Source: Deltaproteobacteria bacterium (GTDB lineage: Bacteria; Myxococcota_A; UBA9160; UBA4427). Taken from it: DNA of 64,000 nt. Made by a program: the position numbers and the translations under genes. The stretch is from assembly GCA_029261855.1 (NCBI GenBank), contig JAJDAN010000013.1, positions 1 to 64,000 of the forward strand, written 5' to 3'. Below are positions 22,755 to 32,252 of this stretch, piece after piece. How positions within the stretch are numbered: position 1 is the stretch's first letter; each line of letters starts with the position of its first letter. The notes beneath the pieces are model-generated. The model saw only the letters and a program-made list of their open reading frames with translations. It ran no database searches and was not told the DNA's origin.

Positions 22755-24682
22755 TCCGCCGGCTCGGGCTCCTGCTGTGGGTCTTGTCCTTCCTGACGGC
22801 AGAGGCCGGCGCGAGCGAACGGCTCCCGGATTGGCTCAGCGTCTCGCCGTCCCTGGGGACGTTCAGCGCTGACGGCGATCCGGAGACGCCGCCGGCCGAA
22901 GCCCTCGCCCGGTGGCAGGCCGCGGGTCACGGCTACGTCGACCTGCTCTGGACGGTAGACATCAGCGTCCGGCGGTCGGGAGAGGTCATCTCGCGAACCC
23001 GGCTCGTCCGGTACTTCCTCTCCGAATCGGGGACCACCCAGGGCGGCAATCTCGAGTTCTGGGCGGACGCGGCACGCGATCGGGCGAGCGTCGATGCGGC
23101 CTATTCCGAGTCGGCGTCTGGCGATCGGACACCCCTCGATCCGGAAACGATCGAGGTTCTGCCGGACCAGACGCCGAACGTGTTTTCGGACTGGGAGCGG
23201 GTGATCCTGCCGGTGCCCGGGCTCGAGCCCGGGCACCGGGCGACCTACGTCGGCACGCGGCGCTTCCAGTCGGGAGACTTCCCGCTTCCCTGGTCGAGAG
23301 AAATCATGCTGGGGAGCGCGGTCCCGGTCGCACGCGTCGAGATCGTCGTGTCGGTCGAGGAGGGTGCGCCGGAGATCGTGTGGCAGACCAACGATCCGGG
23401 CCTCGCGTGCGAGCGCCAGGGCAGGGGGGTCGCTTGCGTCCGGCTGGACCTTCCCGCGATCGCCATCGACCGCGACGTTCTGAGCTACCGCGACCTGGTT
23501 CCGTCCTTCTACGTCGGGTTCGTCCAGGACTGGGCCGGCGTCCAGGCGGCGGTCTGGGGGCTGGTCGAGGCGGCGGCTTTGCCGACGCCCGCGTTGCGAG
23601 AGAAGCTCGCCGAGCTGGAGATCGACTCCAGCCTGCCGCCGGAAGAGCGACTCCTGCGCCTCCTGCGATTCGTTGCGGACGAGATCCGCTACGTGAGTCT
23701 CGCGCACGGAGACGGCACGGTCGTGCCGCGGAAGGCCGAAACGACGCTGTCGCGCCGCTACGGAGATTGCAAGGACAAGGTCACGCTGCTGGTCGCCTTG
23801 GGGCGTCTCGTGGATCTCGAGCTGACACCGGTCCTCACGAGCTCGGAACGCAAGGACACGTCTCGGGTGATGAGGCCTTCGAGCAGCTACTTCGATCACA
23901 TGATCGCTTGTCTGGGGGCAGACCCCAGTGAGGCGGTCTGTGTCGATCCGACTCAGGCATACGCGGGGCTCGAACTTCCGCCGCAGCTGGCGGGCGCGAT
24001 CGCGCTACCGCTCACGCCGGCCAGCGTGCCCGCGCTGACACGACTCGCCACGCGTGACTTCGGATGGGAGATCAGCGTTTCGCGAACCCGACGCTTCGAG
24101 CGCGATGGGAGCATCGCGCTTCACGACATCCGCACCTTCACCGGGCCCGGAGCGCCCATGCTGCGCGCCGATCTGCTGGCGTTGTCTTCTGCGGATCGAC
24201 GAGCCCAGCTGGAAGCCGAGTACCGCCAGGCCTTCGGAGCGACGGCGATGCCGACCTTCTCCCTGCGATCGCTGCGCGACGCCGCTCAGCCGCATGGGAT
24301 CGAGTCCCAAATCACGATCCCGGGTGGCTACGCGTCGGACAGGAAGGCGTTCCTCGATTTCGATCGCTGGCTCGTCTACTACGCGCAGACCTTCATCTCC
24401 GTGAATCGTCATCACCCGTACCGCATGCTCGGGTTGAGGTACAGCGCGGAGGAGCGGATCTCGCTGTGCTGCGCGAAGGCCGACCACTACGGGGCCGCGC
24501 TCGAGTTCGAGTCCGACTACGGAAGTCTTCGACGCAGCTTCCACGAGGTGGACGGAGACCTGGTCGTGAAGACGGTCCTCGAACTCCCCGCTGCGTTGAT
24601 TCCGGCGGCGGAGGTTCCCCGTTTCGAAGCGTTCGTCATGCAGTCGCTGCGCGAGAGTGGGGTCTGGATCTCGTGGCGCTGA
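22751..24682 (+). CDS. DUF3857/transglutaminase-like exported protein
   Basis: A 643-residue protein with a signal peptide (residues 1-21, cleavage near AGA-SE). Residues about 50-250 match DUF3857 (strand-rich, with RTRLVRYFL), and residues 295-400 a transglutaminase-like domain with the catalytic-type Cys C340 in RRYGDCKDKVTLLVALGR and a following HMIA/VDPTQ segment. The C-terminal part is a further strand-rich domain. Proteins of this family are periplasmic in Bacteroidota and deltaproteobacteria, and their substrates are not established. It is coupled to the upstream lipoprotein gene and overlaps the 3' end of the opposite-strand nuclease gene by 47 bases. Confidence 0.85.
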   Translation: MIRRLGLLLWVLSFLTAEAGASERLPDWLSVSPSLGTFSADGDPETPPAEALARWQAAGHGYVDLLWTVDISVRRSGEVISRTRLVRYFLSESGTTQGGNLEFWADAARDRASVDAAYSESASGDRTPLDPETIEVLPDQTPNVFSDWERVILPVPGLEPGHRATYVGTRRFQSGDFPLPWSREIMLGSAVPVARVEIVVSVEEGAPEIVWQTNDPGLACERQGRGVACVRLDLPAIAIDRDVLSYRDLVPSFYVGFVQDWAGVQAAVWGLVEAAALPTPALREKLAELEIDSSLPPEERLLRLLRFVADEIRYVSLAHGDGTVVPRKAETTLSRRYGDCKDKVTLLVALGRLVDLELTPVLTSSERKDTSRVMRPSSSYFDHMIACLGADPSEAVCVDPTQAYAGLELPPQLAGAIALPLTPASVPALTRLATRDFGWEISVSRTRRFERDGSIALHDIRTFTGPGAPMLRADLLALSSADRRAQLEAEYRQAFGATAMPTFSLRSLRDAAQPHGIESQITIPGGYASDRKAFLDFDRWLVYYAQTFISVNRHHPYRMLGLRYSAEERISLCCAKADHYGAALEFESDYGSLRRSFHEVDGDLVVKTVLELPAALIPAAEVPRFEAFVMQSLRESGVWISWR

Positions 24683-27080
24683 CGCGGCGCGAGACGAATG
24701 CTGCGCGTCGTCGCTGACCTCTTCGCAGGGCGGCCAGGGCGAGTACAGCCGCCAGGGTCGAGTGCAGCGCGCCGGGTTCGGGGACGCGCTGCAGTTGGAC
24801 CGTCGAGCGCACGCCCAGATGGTCGGAGGCCCACAGCACGGTCTGGCATACCGCGCCCGGGTCGCAGTCGTCGGTCGAAATGCAGGCGGGCGCGACGGGG
24901 GTGCAGGTCCCGCTGACGGCGTCGCAGAGATGACCGACGGGGCACTCGGCCGACAGCAGGCACGCGAGGGGCGGGTCGAAGGCGCACTCGGGGGTGGGGT
25001 CGGGCTGGGGGGCGTCGGCGAAGGTGCTGCTGGTGCCCCCCTCCTGCGCGCCGGAAATGGTCCCGGCGGGTCCGGCGAAGATGCCGTCGATGCGCCGGGT
25101 CGTGGTGTCGGTTGCGGCGCGCAGGTCCTGCCCGCTGGTGCAGCCCGAGGGGTTGCTCGGGGGATCGCACGGGGCGTCGAGGCCGTCGAAGAACGGCGTG
25201 TAACCGGCGTCGATCCAGCGTTCGATGGGCGGGTCGTTCGTCTGCTGCCCGTCCGGAGGCGTACCGCGGTGGGCGTTGAAGTCGGCGCCCACCAGCACCG
25301 GGTGTCCGGATTCGCGTGTTGCGGCCACGAAGTCGATGACGTCGAGAGTCTGCACCTCGCGCTCTTCGCTGGTGCAGCTCGCGCAGAAGTGCAGGCCGTA
25401 GACGTCGAGCGGGCCCACGGGCGAATACACCACCGCACGGCCGAAGATGCGCGGGTCCGAGAAGCCCGGGGCGTCCTGCTCGCTGGGCAGCTGGACGGCT
25501 TCACGGATCTCCACCGGCCACTTGCTGATGACGGCCTGGCCGGCGGAGGTCTGGCCGTACCTCACGCCGCGGTAGAAGAGCCCATGACGAACGCGAAGGT
25601 GCTCGATCAGGATGTCCTGGGCGTCGCGACCGTCGACGACGGCGACCTCCTGGAAGGTGGCGATGTCGGGCTCGATGGCGGCGAGGGCGTCGGCGGCCAG
25701 GGAGAGCCGCACCTCGATGTCGTTGTCCTCGAACAGGGCGTGCAGCAGGTTCAGATTCGCGATCTCGAGCTGGAACGGCAGCTCGGCGGTGCAGCTGGCG
25801 CTGCAGCCGTCGCCACTTTCGAGATTGCCATCGTCGCACTCCTCTCCGTCGTCCACGAAGGTGTTGCCGCAGCCGGACGGGGGCACGCAGCCGCAGAAGC
25901 GGCCGCACAGGTCCCCGGGCGTGCAGGTGTCGAGGCCGGTCTCGCAGGTCTCGCCGGCGCTGGCGTTCAGGGTGCCGTCGCCGCAGGTCGCGAGGCTGCA
26001 GTCGGCGTTGCAGTCCGCCGATTCGCCGGCCTCGTCGCAGTCCTCGCCGAACTCCGTCTCGCCGTTGCCGCAGATCGGCGCCGGGATGCACGCGCAGGCC
26101 GGCGTGCAGATCTCGTCCGGACCGCACGCGAAGCTGCCGTCACAGTCCTCGCCGGCGCTCGCGTTCAGCACGCCGTCGCCACAGACGGGAAGACTGCAGT
26201 CGTCGTCACAAACGATCGACTCCCCCGAGTCGTCGCAGGCTTCACCGGGATCGACCAGGGCGTTGCCGCACAGGGTGGCTGCCAGCAGGGTGCCGCCGGC
26301 GAGGTCGAAGGGCGCCAGGGGATCCTGCTCCTCGTTGACCGTGGTGCGTACCAGGACACCGCCCGAGTGCGGGGCCGTCCACTCTTCGCAAGACAGGTTC
26401 TCCCCGGCCAGCGCGGCCACTGTCGCGAAGCCCCCGCACCAGTTCTGCGCACTCGCCGTCATGCTGCCCGTGGTGAAGATCATGGGACGTGCCGGGGCGT
26501 AGCTGTCGACGCCGTTTCCTTCGGGAACGGCGTCGCAGTCGGGCATGGCACCCGACTGGCGGAAGTTCGCCTCGGCCACCATGCAGGTCAGGATCATGGC
26601 GCCGGATCCGCTGTCGCTCGGGTTCACGATCGTCGAGATCGTGGGCAGGGCACCGGTCCCGCCGAGCCCCTGGCAGCCCATGCTGTCGAGGGTGGATTCG
26701 ACGTCGGCGTTGACGCCACCCTGGCAATACACCTCTCCCGTGCAGGACTCGAAGCGCCGACAGATCCGCCCCTGCGCGCCCCCGAGCACGTCGACCACCA
26801 GCAGACCCGCGCCGGTGACGGACGCGATTCCCTGGGCGTCGGGCACGCCGCCTTCGAGGACCAGGTCGCCCCGCCACGGACCGAGGGCGATCGCACCGTT
26901 CACGAATGCGAAGAACTGGCTGTCGCCTCCCAGTTCGAAGACCCGGGTGCCGAGGGCTGGGGCGCCGGCGCGGGGAGCGGAGGCCGCGACCGCCGCGAGC
27001 GCGACCACCGCGGCGACCAGGAGAATCCCCCGCTTTCCGGCGAACGGACCCGCTGCCTTCAGATCGGGCACAACAGCCAT
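24636..27080 (-). CDS. Secreted endonuclease/exonuclease/phosphatase with Cys-rich repeats and PEP-CTERM tail
   Basis: About 814 residues from ATG 27080 (upstream in-frame ATG codons at 27110 and 27179). A signal sequence (GILLVAAVVALAAVAAS) is followed by a domain with several Cys, then four to five Myxococcus-type cysteine-rich repeats (CGNALVDPGEACDD, CGDGVLNASAGEDCD, CGNGETEFGEDCDE, CGNTFVDDGEECDDGN). The EEP domain follows, with N-L, TFQEV, GLHFCAS, GADFNAH and SDHLGV catalytic segments. A disulfide-rich insert (CPVGHLCDAVSGTC and CISTDDCDPGAVC) sits between GADFNAH and SDHLGV. The C-terminus is a PEP-CTERM signal (VPEPGALHSTLAAVLALAAL then RRGQRRR), so exosortase sorting is expected. 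Likely a cell-surface or extracellular DNase or phosphodiesterase. Confidence 0.88.
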   Translation of the reverse strand: MAVVPDLKAAGPFAGKRGILLVAAVVALAAVAASAPRAGAPALGTRVFELGGDSQFFAFVNGAIALGPWRGDLVLEGGVPDAQGIASVTGAGLLVVDVLGGAQGRICRRFESCTGEVYCQGGVNADVESTLDSMGCQGLGGTGALPTISTIVNPSDSGSGAMILTCMVAEANFRQSGAMPDCDAVPEGNGVDSYAPARPMIFTTGSMTASAQNWCGGFATVAALAGENLSCEEWTAPHSGGVLVRTTVNEEQDPLAPFDLAGGTLLAATLCGNALVDPGEACDDSGESIVCDDDCSLPVCGDGVLNASAGEDCDGSFACGPDEICTPACACIPAPICGNGETEFGEDCDEAGESADCNADCSLATCGDGTLNASAGETCETGLDTCTPGDLCGRFCGCVPPSGCGNTFVDDGEECDDGNLESGDGCSASCTAELPFQLEIANLNLLHALFEDNDIEVRLSLAADALAAIEPDIATFQEVAVVDGRDAQDILIEHLRVRHGLFYRGVRYGQTSAGQAVISKWPVEIREAVQLPSEQDAPGFSDPRIFGRAVVYSPVGPLDVYGLHFCASCTSEEREVQTLDVIDFVAATRESGHPVLVGADFNAHRGTPPDGQQTNDPPIERWIDAGYTPFFDGLDAPCDPPSNPSGCTSGQDLRAATDTTTRRIDGIFAGPAGTISGAQEGGTSSTFADAPQPDPTPECAFDPPLACLLSAECPVGHLCDAVSGTCTPVAPACISTDDCDPGAVCQTVLWASDHLGVRSTVQLQRVPEPGALHSTLAAVLALAALRRGQRRRAAFVSRRVSATRSRPHSRAATA

Positions 27081-27227
27081 CTCCCGCAAGGCGATGAGCG
27101 TAGCCCGCATTCTCGCACGACTGGCGGCGCCGGACGCCAGGCGCGCCAGCCAGGCCCCGGTGTTACGGTCCCGCTCCATGCGGCCGGGAGACTCGCTTCA
27201 GCACGAGCCGATGTCGGCGGCAGCGGC

Positions 27228-27929
27228 ATGAGCCCGCGGGATTCGTCCCTGCGGCTCCGCGAGGTCGTGCGTCGCGCACCCTGGCTCGGTCGCCTGCTGT
27301 CGCGGCTGCCGTTCGCCGGCGGGGCCCGCAGCAGCGGGGACTACTGGGAACGCCGCTACAAGGCAGGCGGCGACTCGGGGACAGGGTCGAGCGGACCCCT
27401 CGCCGCGTTCAAGGCCGACTTCCTGAACGCCTTGGTCGCGCGACACGGCATCGGGCGCGTGGTCGAGTTCGGGTGCGGGGACGGCCAGCAGCTGTCCCTG
27501 GCGGCGTATCCCGAATACGTGGGCCTCGACGTCTCGGCCAGTGTGGTGGCGCGTTGCCAGGAACGCTTTGCGTCCGATGCGACGAAGGCGTTCTTCGTCT
27601 ACGACGCAAACGCATTCCACGATGCGCTCGGGCTGTTCCGCGCGGACCTCGCCCTGTCCCTGGACGTCATCTACCACCTGGTCGAGGACGCGATCTTCGC
27701 GCGGCACCTGTCGCACCTGTTCGGGGCTGCGGGTCGCTTCGCGGTCATCTACTCGAGCGACGTCGACCGGCCGGTGTCGGCGCACGTACGCCACCGGCAC
27801 TTCAGCGCTTACGTCGAGGCGCAGCATCCGGACTGGCGCATGGTCGAACGCGTGCCGAACCCACTGCCCAAGGACGAGCTCGGCGGCGCCGGTTCGGAAG
27901 CCGACTTCTTCATCTATGAGCGCCGCTAG
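27228..27929 (+). CDS. SAM-dependent methyltransferase (class I)
   Basis: A 233-residue protein from ATG 27228. The SAM-binding motif I is VVEFGCGDGQQL, followed by VGLDVSASVVARC (motif II acidic Asp) and a motif LALSLDVIYHLVED typical of small-molecule methyltransferases. The N-terminal 50 residues are basic with SGDYWERRYKAGGDSGTGS, the common entry helix of this group. Substrate unknown; related proteins sit in glycan or natural-product loci. It is divergent from the secreted nuclease gene and convergent with the exported coiled-coil gene at 27970. Confidence 0.85.
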   Translation: MSPRDSSLRLREVVRRAPWLGRLLSRLPFAGGARSSGDYWERRYKAGGDSGTGSSGPLAAFKADFLNALVARHGIGRVVEFGCGDGQQLSLAAYPEYVGLDVSASVVARCQERFASDATKAFFVYDANAFHDALGLFRADLALSLDVIYHLVEDAIFARHLSHLFGAAGRFAVIYSSDVDRPVSAHVRHRHFSAYVEAQHPDWRMVERVPNPLPKDELGGAGSEADFFIYERR

Positions 27930-27969
27930 CGCGGTCGACGACCAGCCCCCGCTCGGGAGCTACGCTGAA

Positions 27970-28746
27970 CTACTCGTGGGCCTGCTCGTAGAGTTCGAGC
28001 ACACCGGACGAGATGCCCGCCTTGCGACCCTGTTCGACCAGCGGTTCCATGGCGGCGTGTGCCGCTGAGACCTCGGCCCGCGCCTGCTGGCGGCGCTCGG
28101 CCAGGGCCGGATCGACGGAGCCGCCGGTCTTGTATGCCTTGTACTCGGCGTCGGCCAGCTGCTTGCTCACGGCATCGAGGTGGTTCTGCGCCGCCACCCA
28201 CTTCTTGTGGGCCGCGATCAGCTCGTTCCGCAGCTGCTTGCTGGCATGGGGCGTGAACTCTTCGGCGATCGTTTCGGGCTGCGGGGCGGGTGCCATCTTG
28301 GCCGCGGCAGGTGCCGGAGCCGCCTGACGGGGCGCCGACCCGGACTGCGTCTGGGTGGTCTCGACGTCGTCCTCGTAGTAGTCCCCGTCGTCGTCATAGT
28401 AGTAGTCGCAAGCGACGCCAGCTCGGCGCACACCGCGCCGACATCCGACTCGGTCCCCGTCCCGGCGTTCGTCGACTCGCACGTCGCGGCGCGTGTCGTC
28501 GCCCAAGAGGGGATCTCCCTCGACGGGGCGACCCTGCTCGCCGGGTGTCGCGGTGCGGGTCGCGCGTTCGACCGCGGGGCCCTCGTGGGCCGGCGCGCGC
28601 GCGCCGCCTCGCATGCGTTGGGCGTCGGCTTCGGGCACCAACGCCAGGCTCAGTAGCCCCGTCAGGAACGGGATCGAGAGCTGGATTGCGAGTCGGCGCG
28701 AGAGTCGAGAAACAGTCTGCACGGGTAGGCCCCTCCGGTACGGCAC
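27970..28746 (-). CDS. Exported coiled-coil protein, unknown function
   Basis: A 258-residue protein. The N-terminus has a signal peptide (LAIQLSIPFLTGLLSLALVPEADAQ, cleavage near ADA-Q). A low-complexity region follows, arginine- and acid-rich, with a DYYYDDDGDYYEDD tract near 113-127 and a proline/alanine linker (residues 138-160). The C-terminal 90 residues are helical (LRNELIAAHKKWVAAQNHLDAVSKQLADAEYKAY) and probably form a coiled coil. No enzyme motif is seen. It resembles small periplasmic proteins of deltaproteobacteria, and no partner is evident from the neighbours. Confidence 0.75.
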   Translation of the reverse strand: MPYRRGLPVQTVSRLSRRLAIQLSIPFLTGLLSLALVPEADAQRMRGGARAPAHEGPAVERATRTATPGEQGRPVEGDPLLGDDTRRDVRVDERRDGDRVGCRRGVRRAGVACDYYYDDDGDYYEDDVETTQTQSGSAPRQAAPAPAAAKMAPAPQPETIAEEFTPHASKQLRNELIAAHKKWVAAQNHLDAVSKQLADAEYKAYKTGGSVDPALAERRQQARAEVSAAHAAMEPLVEQGRKAGISSGVLELYEQAHE

Positions 28747-28850
28747 TCGGCCGTCTGGGGGCTTATCGGAGGTCGGGTGCGGTCACTTTATGCCCCCAGG
28801 ACGGGGGAGGCCTGGAGGGCGGACCTCGCGTATCGTCCGGGCGCCGACCC

Positions 28851-29711
28851 ATGACGGACCCTGCTGCCGCCGAAAACCGCCGCCACCGCACTCGCGTCCG
28901 CGCTCTCGTCGCCGTCGTCGGGCTCGCCTTGGTCGTGTCGGCGTGCGCGGCGGGCGCCGTCCTCCTGATTCGCGGCAGCCGCATGTTCCAAGAGGTCGAC
29001 CCGGTCTTGCTGGGGGCCTCCGCCCCCCGGCGGGAGGAGCTCGGTGCCGGCCCCGGCATCGTGCTCCTGGGAGACAGTTGGGTGGCCTACGACAAGCTGA
29101 CCCAACCGTTGGTCGAGGGCCTAGCCGAACGCGGGCTGAGAGCCCACGCGAGAAGTTACGGCCATCCCGGTGCGACGTCGCGCCGAATCCTACGGAACCT
29201 CTTCGAGCCCGAGACGGCTCCGCACGCGAGCGCCGCGGCGCTCGCAGACCCGACCGTCCGCTTCGCCGTCGTGATCGCCGGCGTCAACGATTCGGCCAGT
29301 CACCTGGGTGCGGACTTCTACGCGTACCATGTCGTGCAGATCGCGCGCGTCCTTCGCAGTCATGGAATCGAGGTCCTGCTGCTCGAGCTGCCGGAGTACG
29401 GCATCGAGCAGGTACACGCGGCGCGTGATCCGGCAAGGTGGCTGAAGCACGAGCTGTTCGTCCAGGCCGTCGATGACGGTGAGGTCGACGTGATCGGTGG
29501 CTACCGCTCCGTCTTGCGCAGGGAGCTGGCCGCGGCGGGACTCGAAGGCGAAGTGCACGTGATCGGCTTCGAGGGTGTCGTCGCTTCGTACGAGGAAGAG
29601 ACGGACCTCTTCCGCGATCCGGCCCATCTGAACGAGGCCGGCCAGGAGCGTCTCGTGACGGCGATTGCGGACGCGCTCGCCGCCCGGATGCGTCCTTCTA
29701 GTCTTCCGTAG
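28851..29711 (+). CDS. SGNH/GDSL hydrolase-like protein, membrane anchored
   Basis: A 286-residue protein from ATG 28851. A basic N-terminus and a transmembrane or lipoprotein-like segment (VAVVGLALVVSACAAGAVLLI) are followed by block I GIVLLGDSWVAY (nucleophile S76), a block III-like AGVNDS, and DPAHLNEAGQ near the C-terminus (catalytic Asp and His). SGNH proteins remove acyl groups from lipids or glycans. The gene is convergent with the glycosyltransferase gene at 29698 (14-base tail overlap), and a second SGNH gene lies at 32404, suggesting a surface-glycan modification locus. Confidence 0.82.
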   Translation: MTDPAAAENRRHRTRVRALVAVVGLALVVSACAAGAVLLIRGSRMFQEVDPVLLGASAPRREELGAGPGIVLLGDSWVAYDKLTQPLVEGLAERGLRAHARSYGHPGATSRRILRNLFEPETAPHASAAALADPTVRFAVVIAGVNDSASHLGADFYAYHVVQIARVLRSHGIEVLLLELPEYGIEQVHAARDPARWLKHELFVQAVDDGEVDVIGGYRSVLRRELAAAGLEGEVHVIGFEGVVASYEEETDLFRDPAHLNEAGQERLVTAIADALAARMRPSSLP

Positions 29712-30654
29712 CCTCGGGCTGGGGCCATCGGCGCTGCACGAAGTACAAGGGTCGCCCCTTGACCTCGTTGAACACCCGGCCCAGGTATTCGCCGACGATC
29801 CCGAGCGTGGTCAGTTGGACTCCGCCGAGCATCAGGATCGCGGTCATGAGAGACGGATACCCCGCCACGGGATCTCCGAACCAGAGCGTCTTGTACACGA
29901 TCCAGGCCGCGTAGACGAAGGCCACGAACGCGACGGCGATGCCCAGGAAGGTCGCCAGCCGCAGGGGCGCGATGCTGTGCGACGTGATGCCCTCGACGGA
30001 AAGCATGACCAGGCGCCGGTAGTTCCACTTGCTCTGTCCCGCGAAGCGGGGATCCCGGTCGTAGAGGATCGAGGCTGTTCGAAACCCGACGGTCGCGAAC
30101 AGGCCCTTCAGGAAGCGGTGTCGCTCGCGCATCTGGCAGAAGGCGTCGAGGGCGCGACGGCCGATGATCCGGAAGTCTCCGGTGTCCGCCGGCACGTCCG
30201 CGGTTTCCGAGACGCGCCCGAGAATCCGGTAGAAGGCCGCCGCCGTCGCCCGCTTGTGCCAGCTTTCGCCGCTGCGACTCCGGCGGGTCGCGTAGACCAT
30301 GTCGAAGCCCTCGCGCCACTTCTCGACTAGCTGGGGGATCACCTCCGGCGGGTCCTGCAGGTCGGCGTCGATGGGGATCGCGGCGTCGCCACGCACGCTG
30401 TCCAGGCCCGCCGTCAGAGCGATCTCCTTGCCAAAGTTGCGGCTCAAATCCAGCACGGAGACGCGGGGGTCGGCGTTGGCGAGCGCGACCAGCATCTCGA
30501 GGCTCGAGTCCGTGCTGCCGTCATTGACGAAGATCACCTCGCAATCGCAGTCGAGCCGGTCGAACACCGCAACCAGTCGGGTCCAGAATTCGGGCAGCAC
30601 ATCGGCTTCGTTGTACACCGGCACGACGACGGCCACCGGACCTGTCGAGGTCAT
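29698..30654 (-). CDS. Family 2 glycosyltransferase (DPM1/GtrB-like)
   Basis: A 318-residue protein. The GT-A domain (1-230) has VVVPVYNEADVLPEF, VIFVNDGSTDSSLEML, DADLQDPPEVIPQL (DxD equivalent) and GDFRIIGRRALDAFCQM. Two C-terminal transmembrane helices (about 235-290) match polyprenyl-phosphate sugar synthases such as GtrB and ArnC, which make undecaprenyl-phosphate-linked glucose, mannose or aminoarabinose. It overlaps the stop of the downstream GT39-type gene by four bases (30651-30654) in the same direction. That gene could use the lipid-linked sugar made here. Confidence 0.9.
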   Translation of the reverse strand: MTSTGPVAVVVPVYNEADVLPEFWTRLVAVFDRLDCDCEVIFVNDGSTDSSLEMLVALANADPRVSVLDLSRNFGKEIALTAGLDSVRGDAAIPIDADLQDPPEVIPQLVEKWREGFDMVYATRRSRSGESWHKRATAAAFYRILGRVSETADVPADTGDFRIIGRRALDAFCQMRERHRFLKGLFATVGFRTASILYDRDPRFAGQSKWNYRRLVMLSVEGITSHSIAPLRLATFLGIAVAFVAFVYAAWIVYKTLWFGDPVAGYPSLMTAILMLGGVQLTTLGIVGEYLGRVFNEVKGRPLYFVQRRWPQPEATED

Positions 30655-32252
30655 GCAGCTTCTCCGGTCCGCGTGGTCGCAGGCTCAGGGCGTTGCTCGG
30701 GTGGCCGTGGACGCGACTTCGGAGCCCCGTAGACCTTTATCTGTCCGTAGTAGCCGGCGTCGACTTCGCCGAGAAGAGTCCAGCCGTGCTCCTCGACGTG
30801 CGCATTGAGGTCGGCCCGAAGCGCGCCCCACCTCTTCTTCGGGTCTGCCATGTCGAGGTCGTCGACGATCATGACGTTGGGGTCGTGATCCTCCAGCGCG
30901 CGTTGCCAGTTCTTTCGCATATAGGGCACGAAGGTGTGGTTCCGAAGCCCGAGCCAGAACGTGATCGATCCGTACACGCGGCTGTCGGGGGGAATCAGCT
31001 CGTTGAGGGACTCCACCGTGGCGACGTAGTCCGCCGATCGGGCGCGCCACAGGTAGAGCCCGTTGCCGGCGATCTGGGAAAGCCCGAGCCCGACGACGAT
31101 CGTGACTGCGAGCAGCGCCCGCGGCTGAAGGATCCCGGGCGCTACGCGATTCGTGAAGAGCGCATGGGTCCACTGACCGGCGATCACCGCGACGATGGGA
31201 ATCAGCGGCGTCATATAGCGGACGCTCGAAACCGAGTTGTTGACGAAGATGAAGAACAAGAGCTGCAGGACGCAGCAGATACCAAGGGCGCGGAGTGTCC
31301 GGTCCCTGCTGAGCAGGGACCGGCCGATCACGAGGATCGAGATCAGGGCGATGTGTATTCGATATGGCGCCTGCAGAAAGCCCGACCAGCGGCCACGCAT
31401 CTCCGCTTCGACCAGAGCGAGGATCGACCCCGCGAGAGTGGGAGTCTCTTCGGCAAGGCGCCCGTAGCGTCCCAGCCAGTGGCTCTTGAAGCCCTCGAAG
31501 CCGCTGGGGCCGTCATTCACCACGATCCAGACCACCAGTGGGACCATGGCGAGCAGGGTCCAGCACCCGAGCTCGAGTGTCTTCTTGAGCCCCGTGATTC
31601 CCAGGCCCGCGCGAGCAAGAAGCAGGATGGCGGCGCAGCCGGGAGCCAGTAGGCCGTTCGGGTGGCTGGATACGCCGAGACCGGAAATGAGCCCCGCGAG
31701 GAGGAGGTCGCGGCGGCTCGTCCCCCTCGCGATCGCGAGCAACGCCAGGGCGACGAAGAGCGCCACCAGGATCTCGGGGCGCACCGTTCGCGCGGCGAGG
31801 AAGACCAGGTTGTCGGAAGCAACCAGGCCCGCAGCGAGGAGGCCGACCCCCTCGCCGTACAGCTTCCGGCCGAGGAAGTAGGCCGTGACGATCAACGCGC
31901 AGCCGAACGCGAGCGGGATCATCCGCGCGCGGCTCGCCGTCAGCGGTTGGACCACTTCCGACAGCGCCTCGCTGTAGGTCAGGAGGGGCGGTTGCGGCCA
32001 GAACTCGTCGTCGCCTGGGATAGTCGGAATCCGAAACCGTCCCTCTTCGAGGATGGACGGGATGGGCATCAAGTACCAGGATTCGTCGATCGTCCAGCGG
32101 TGCGAGAGATACACGCTCTGCAATGCGAGGAACGCTGCGACGATCCCGAGCAGACAGAGTCGGGCGTGCGCGCGGGTCATCGGGCCCCGCCAGCGGCCCG
32201 CGCGGGACCGAATCGTGCCGTCGGTTGTCGGGTCATCGACGAATAGCTCCAT
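30651..32252 (-). CDS. GT-C (family 39/ArnT-like) membrane glycosyltransferase
   Basis: About 533 residues from ATG 32252; the frame is open to 32423 and an alternative ATG is at 32180. It has roughly a dozen hydrophobic helices (LCLLGIVAAFLALQSVYL; AGLVASDNLVFLA; LLAMVPLVVWIVV; ALISILVIG; LLFFIFVNNSV; MTPLIPIVAVIAG). After the first helix comes the acidic loop WTIDESWYLMP, equivalent to the catalytic DE motif of GT39/83 enzymes. The C-terminal 120 residues are soluble. It probably transfers a polyprenyl-phosphate sugar to an acceptor on the outer face of the inner membrane. It is the downstream partner of the GtrB-like gene (four-base overlap). Confidence 0.85.
   Translation of the reverse strand: MELFVDDPTTDGTIRSRAGRWRGPMTRAHARLCLLGIVAAFLALQSVYLSHRWTIDESWYLMPIPSILEEGRFRIPTIPGDDEFWPQPPLLTYSEALSEVVQPLTASRARMIPLAFGCALIVTAYFLGRKLYGEGVGLLAAGLVASDNLVFLAARTVRPEILVALFVALALLAIARGTSRRDLLLAGLISGLGVSSHPNGLLAPGCAAILLLARAGLGITGLKKTLELGCWTLLAMVPLVVWIVVNDGPSGFEGFKSHWLGRYGRLAEETPTLAGSILALVEAEMRGRWSGFLQAPYRIHIALISILVIGRSLLSRDRTLRALGICCVLQLLFFIFVNNSVSSVRYMTPLIPIVAVIAGQWTHALFTNRVAPGILQPRALLAVTIVVGLGLSQIAGNGLYLWRARSADYVATVESLNELIPPDSRVYGSITFWLGLRNHTFVPYMRKNWQRALEDHDPNVMIVDDLDMADPKKRWGALRADLNAHVEEHGWTLLGEVDAGYYGQIKVYGAPKSRPRPPEQRPEPATTRTGEAA

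Noticed and set aside
24657-27929. 1090-codon plus-strand open frame antisense to the PEP-CTERM nuclease gene
   Set aside because: Only its last 233 codons (from 27228) look like a protein, the methyltransferase. The rest is an Ala/Gly/Arg-rich mirror of the minus-strand gene, a consequence of GC-rich third positions.
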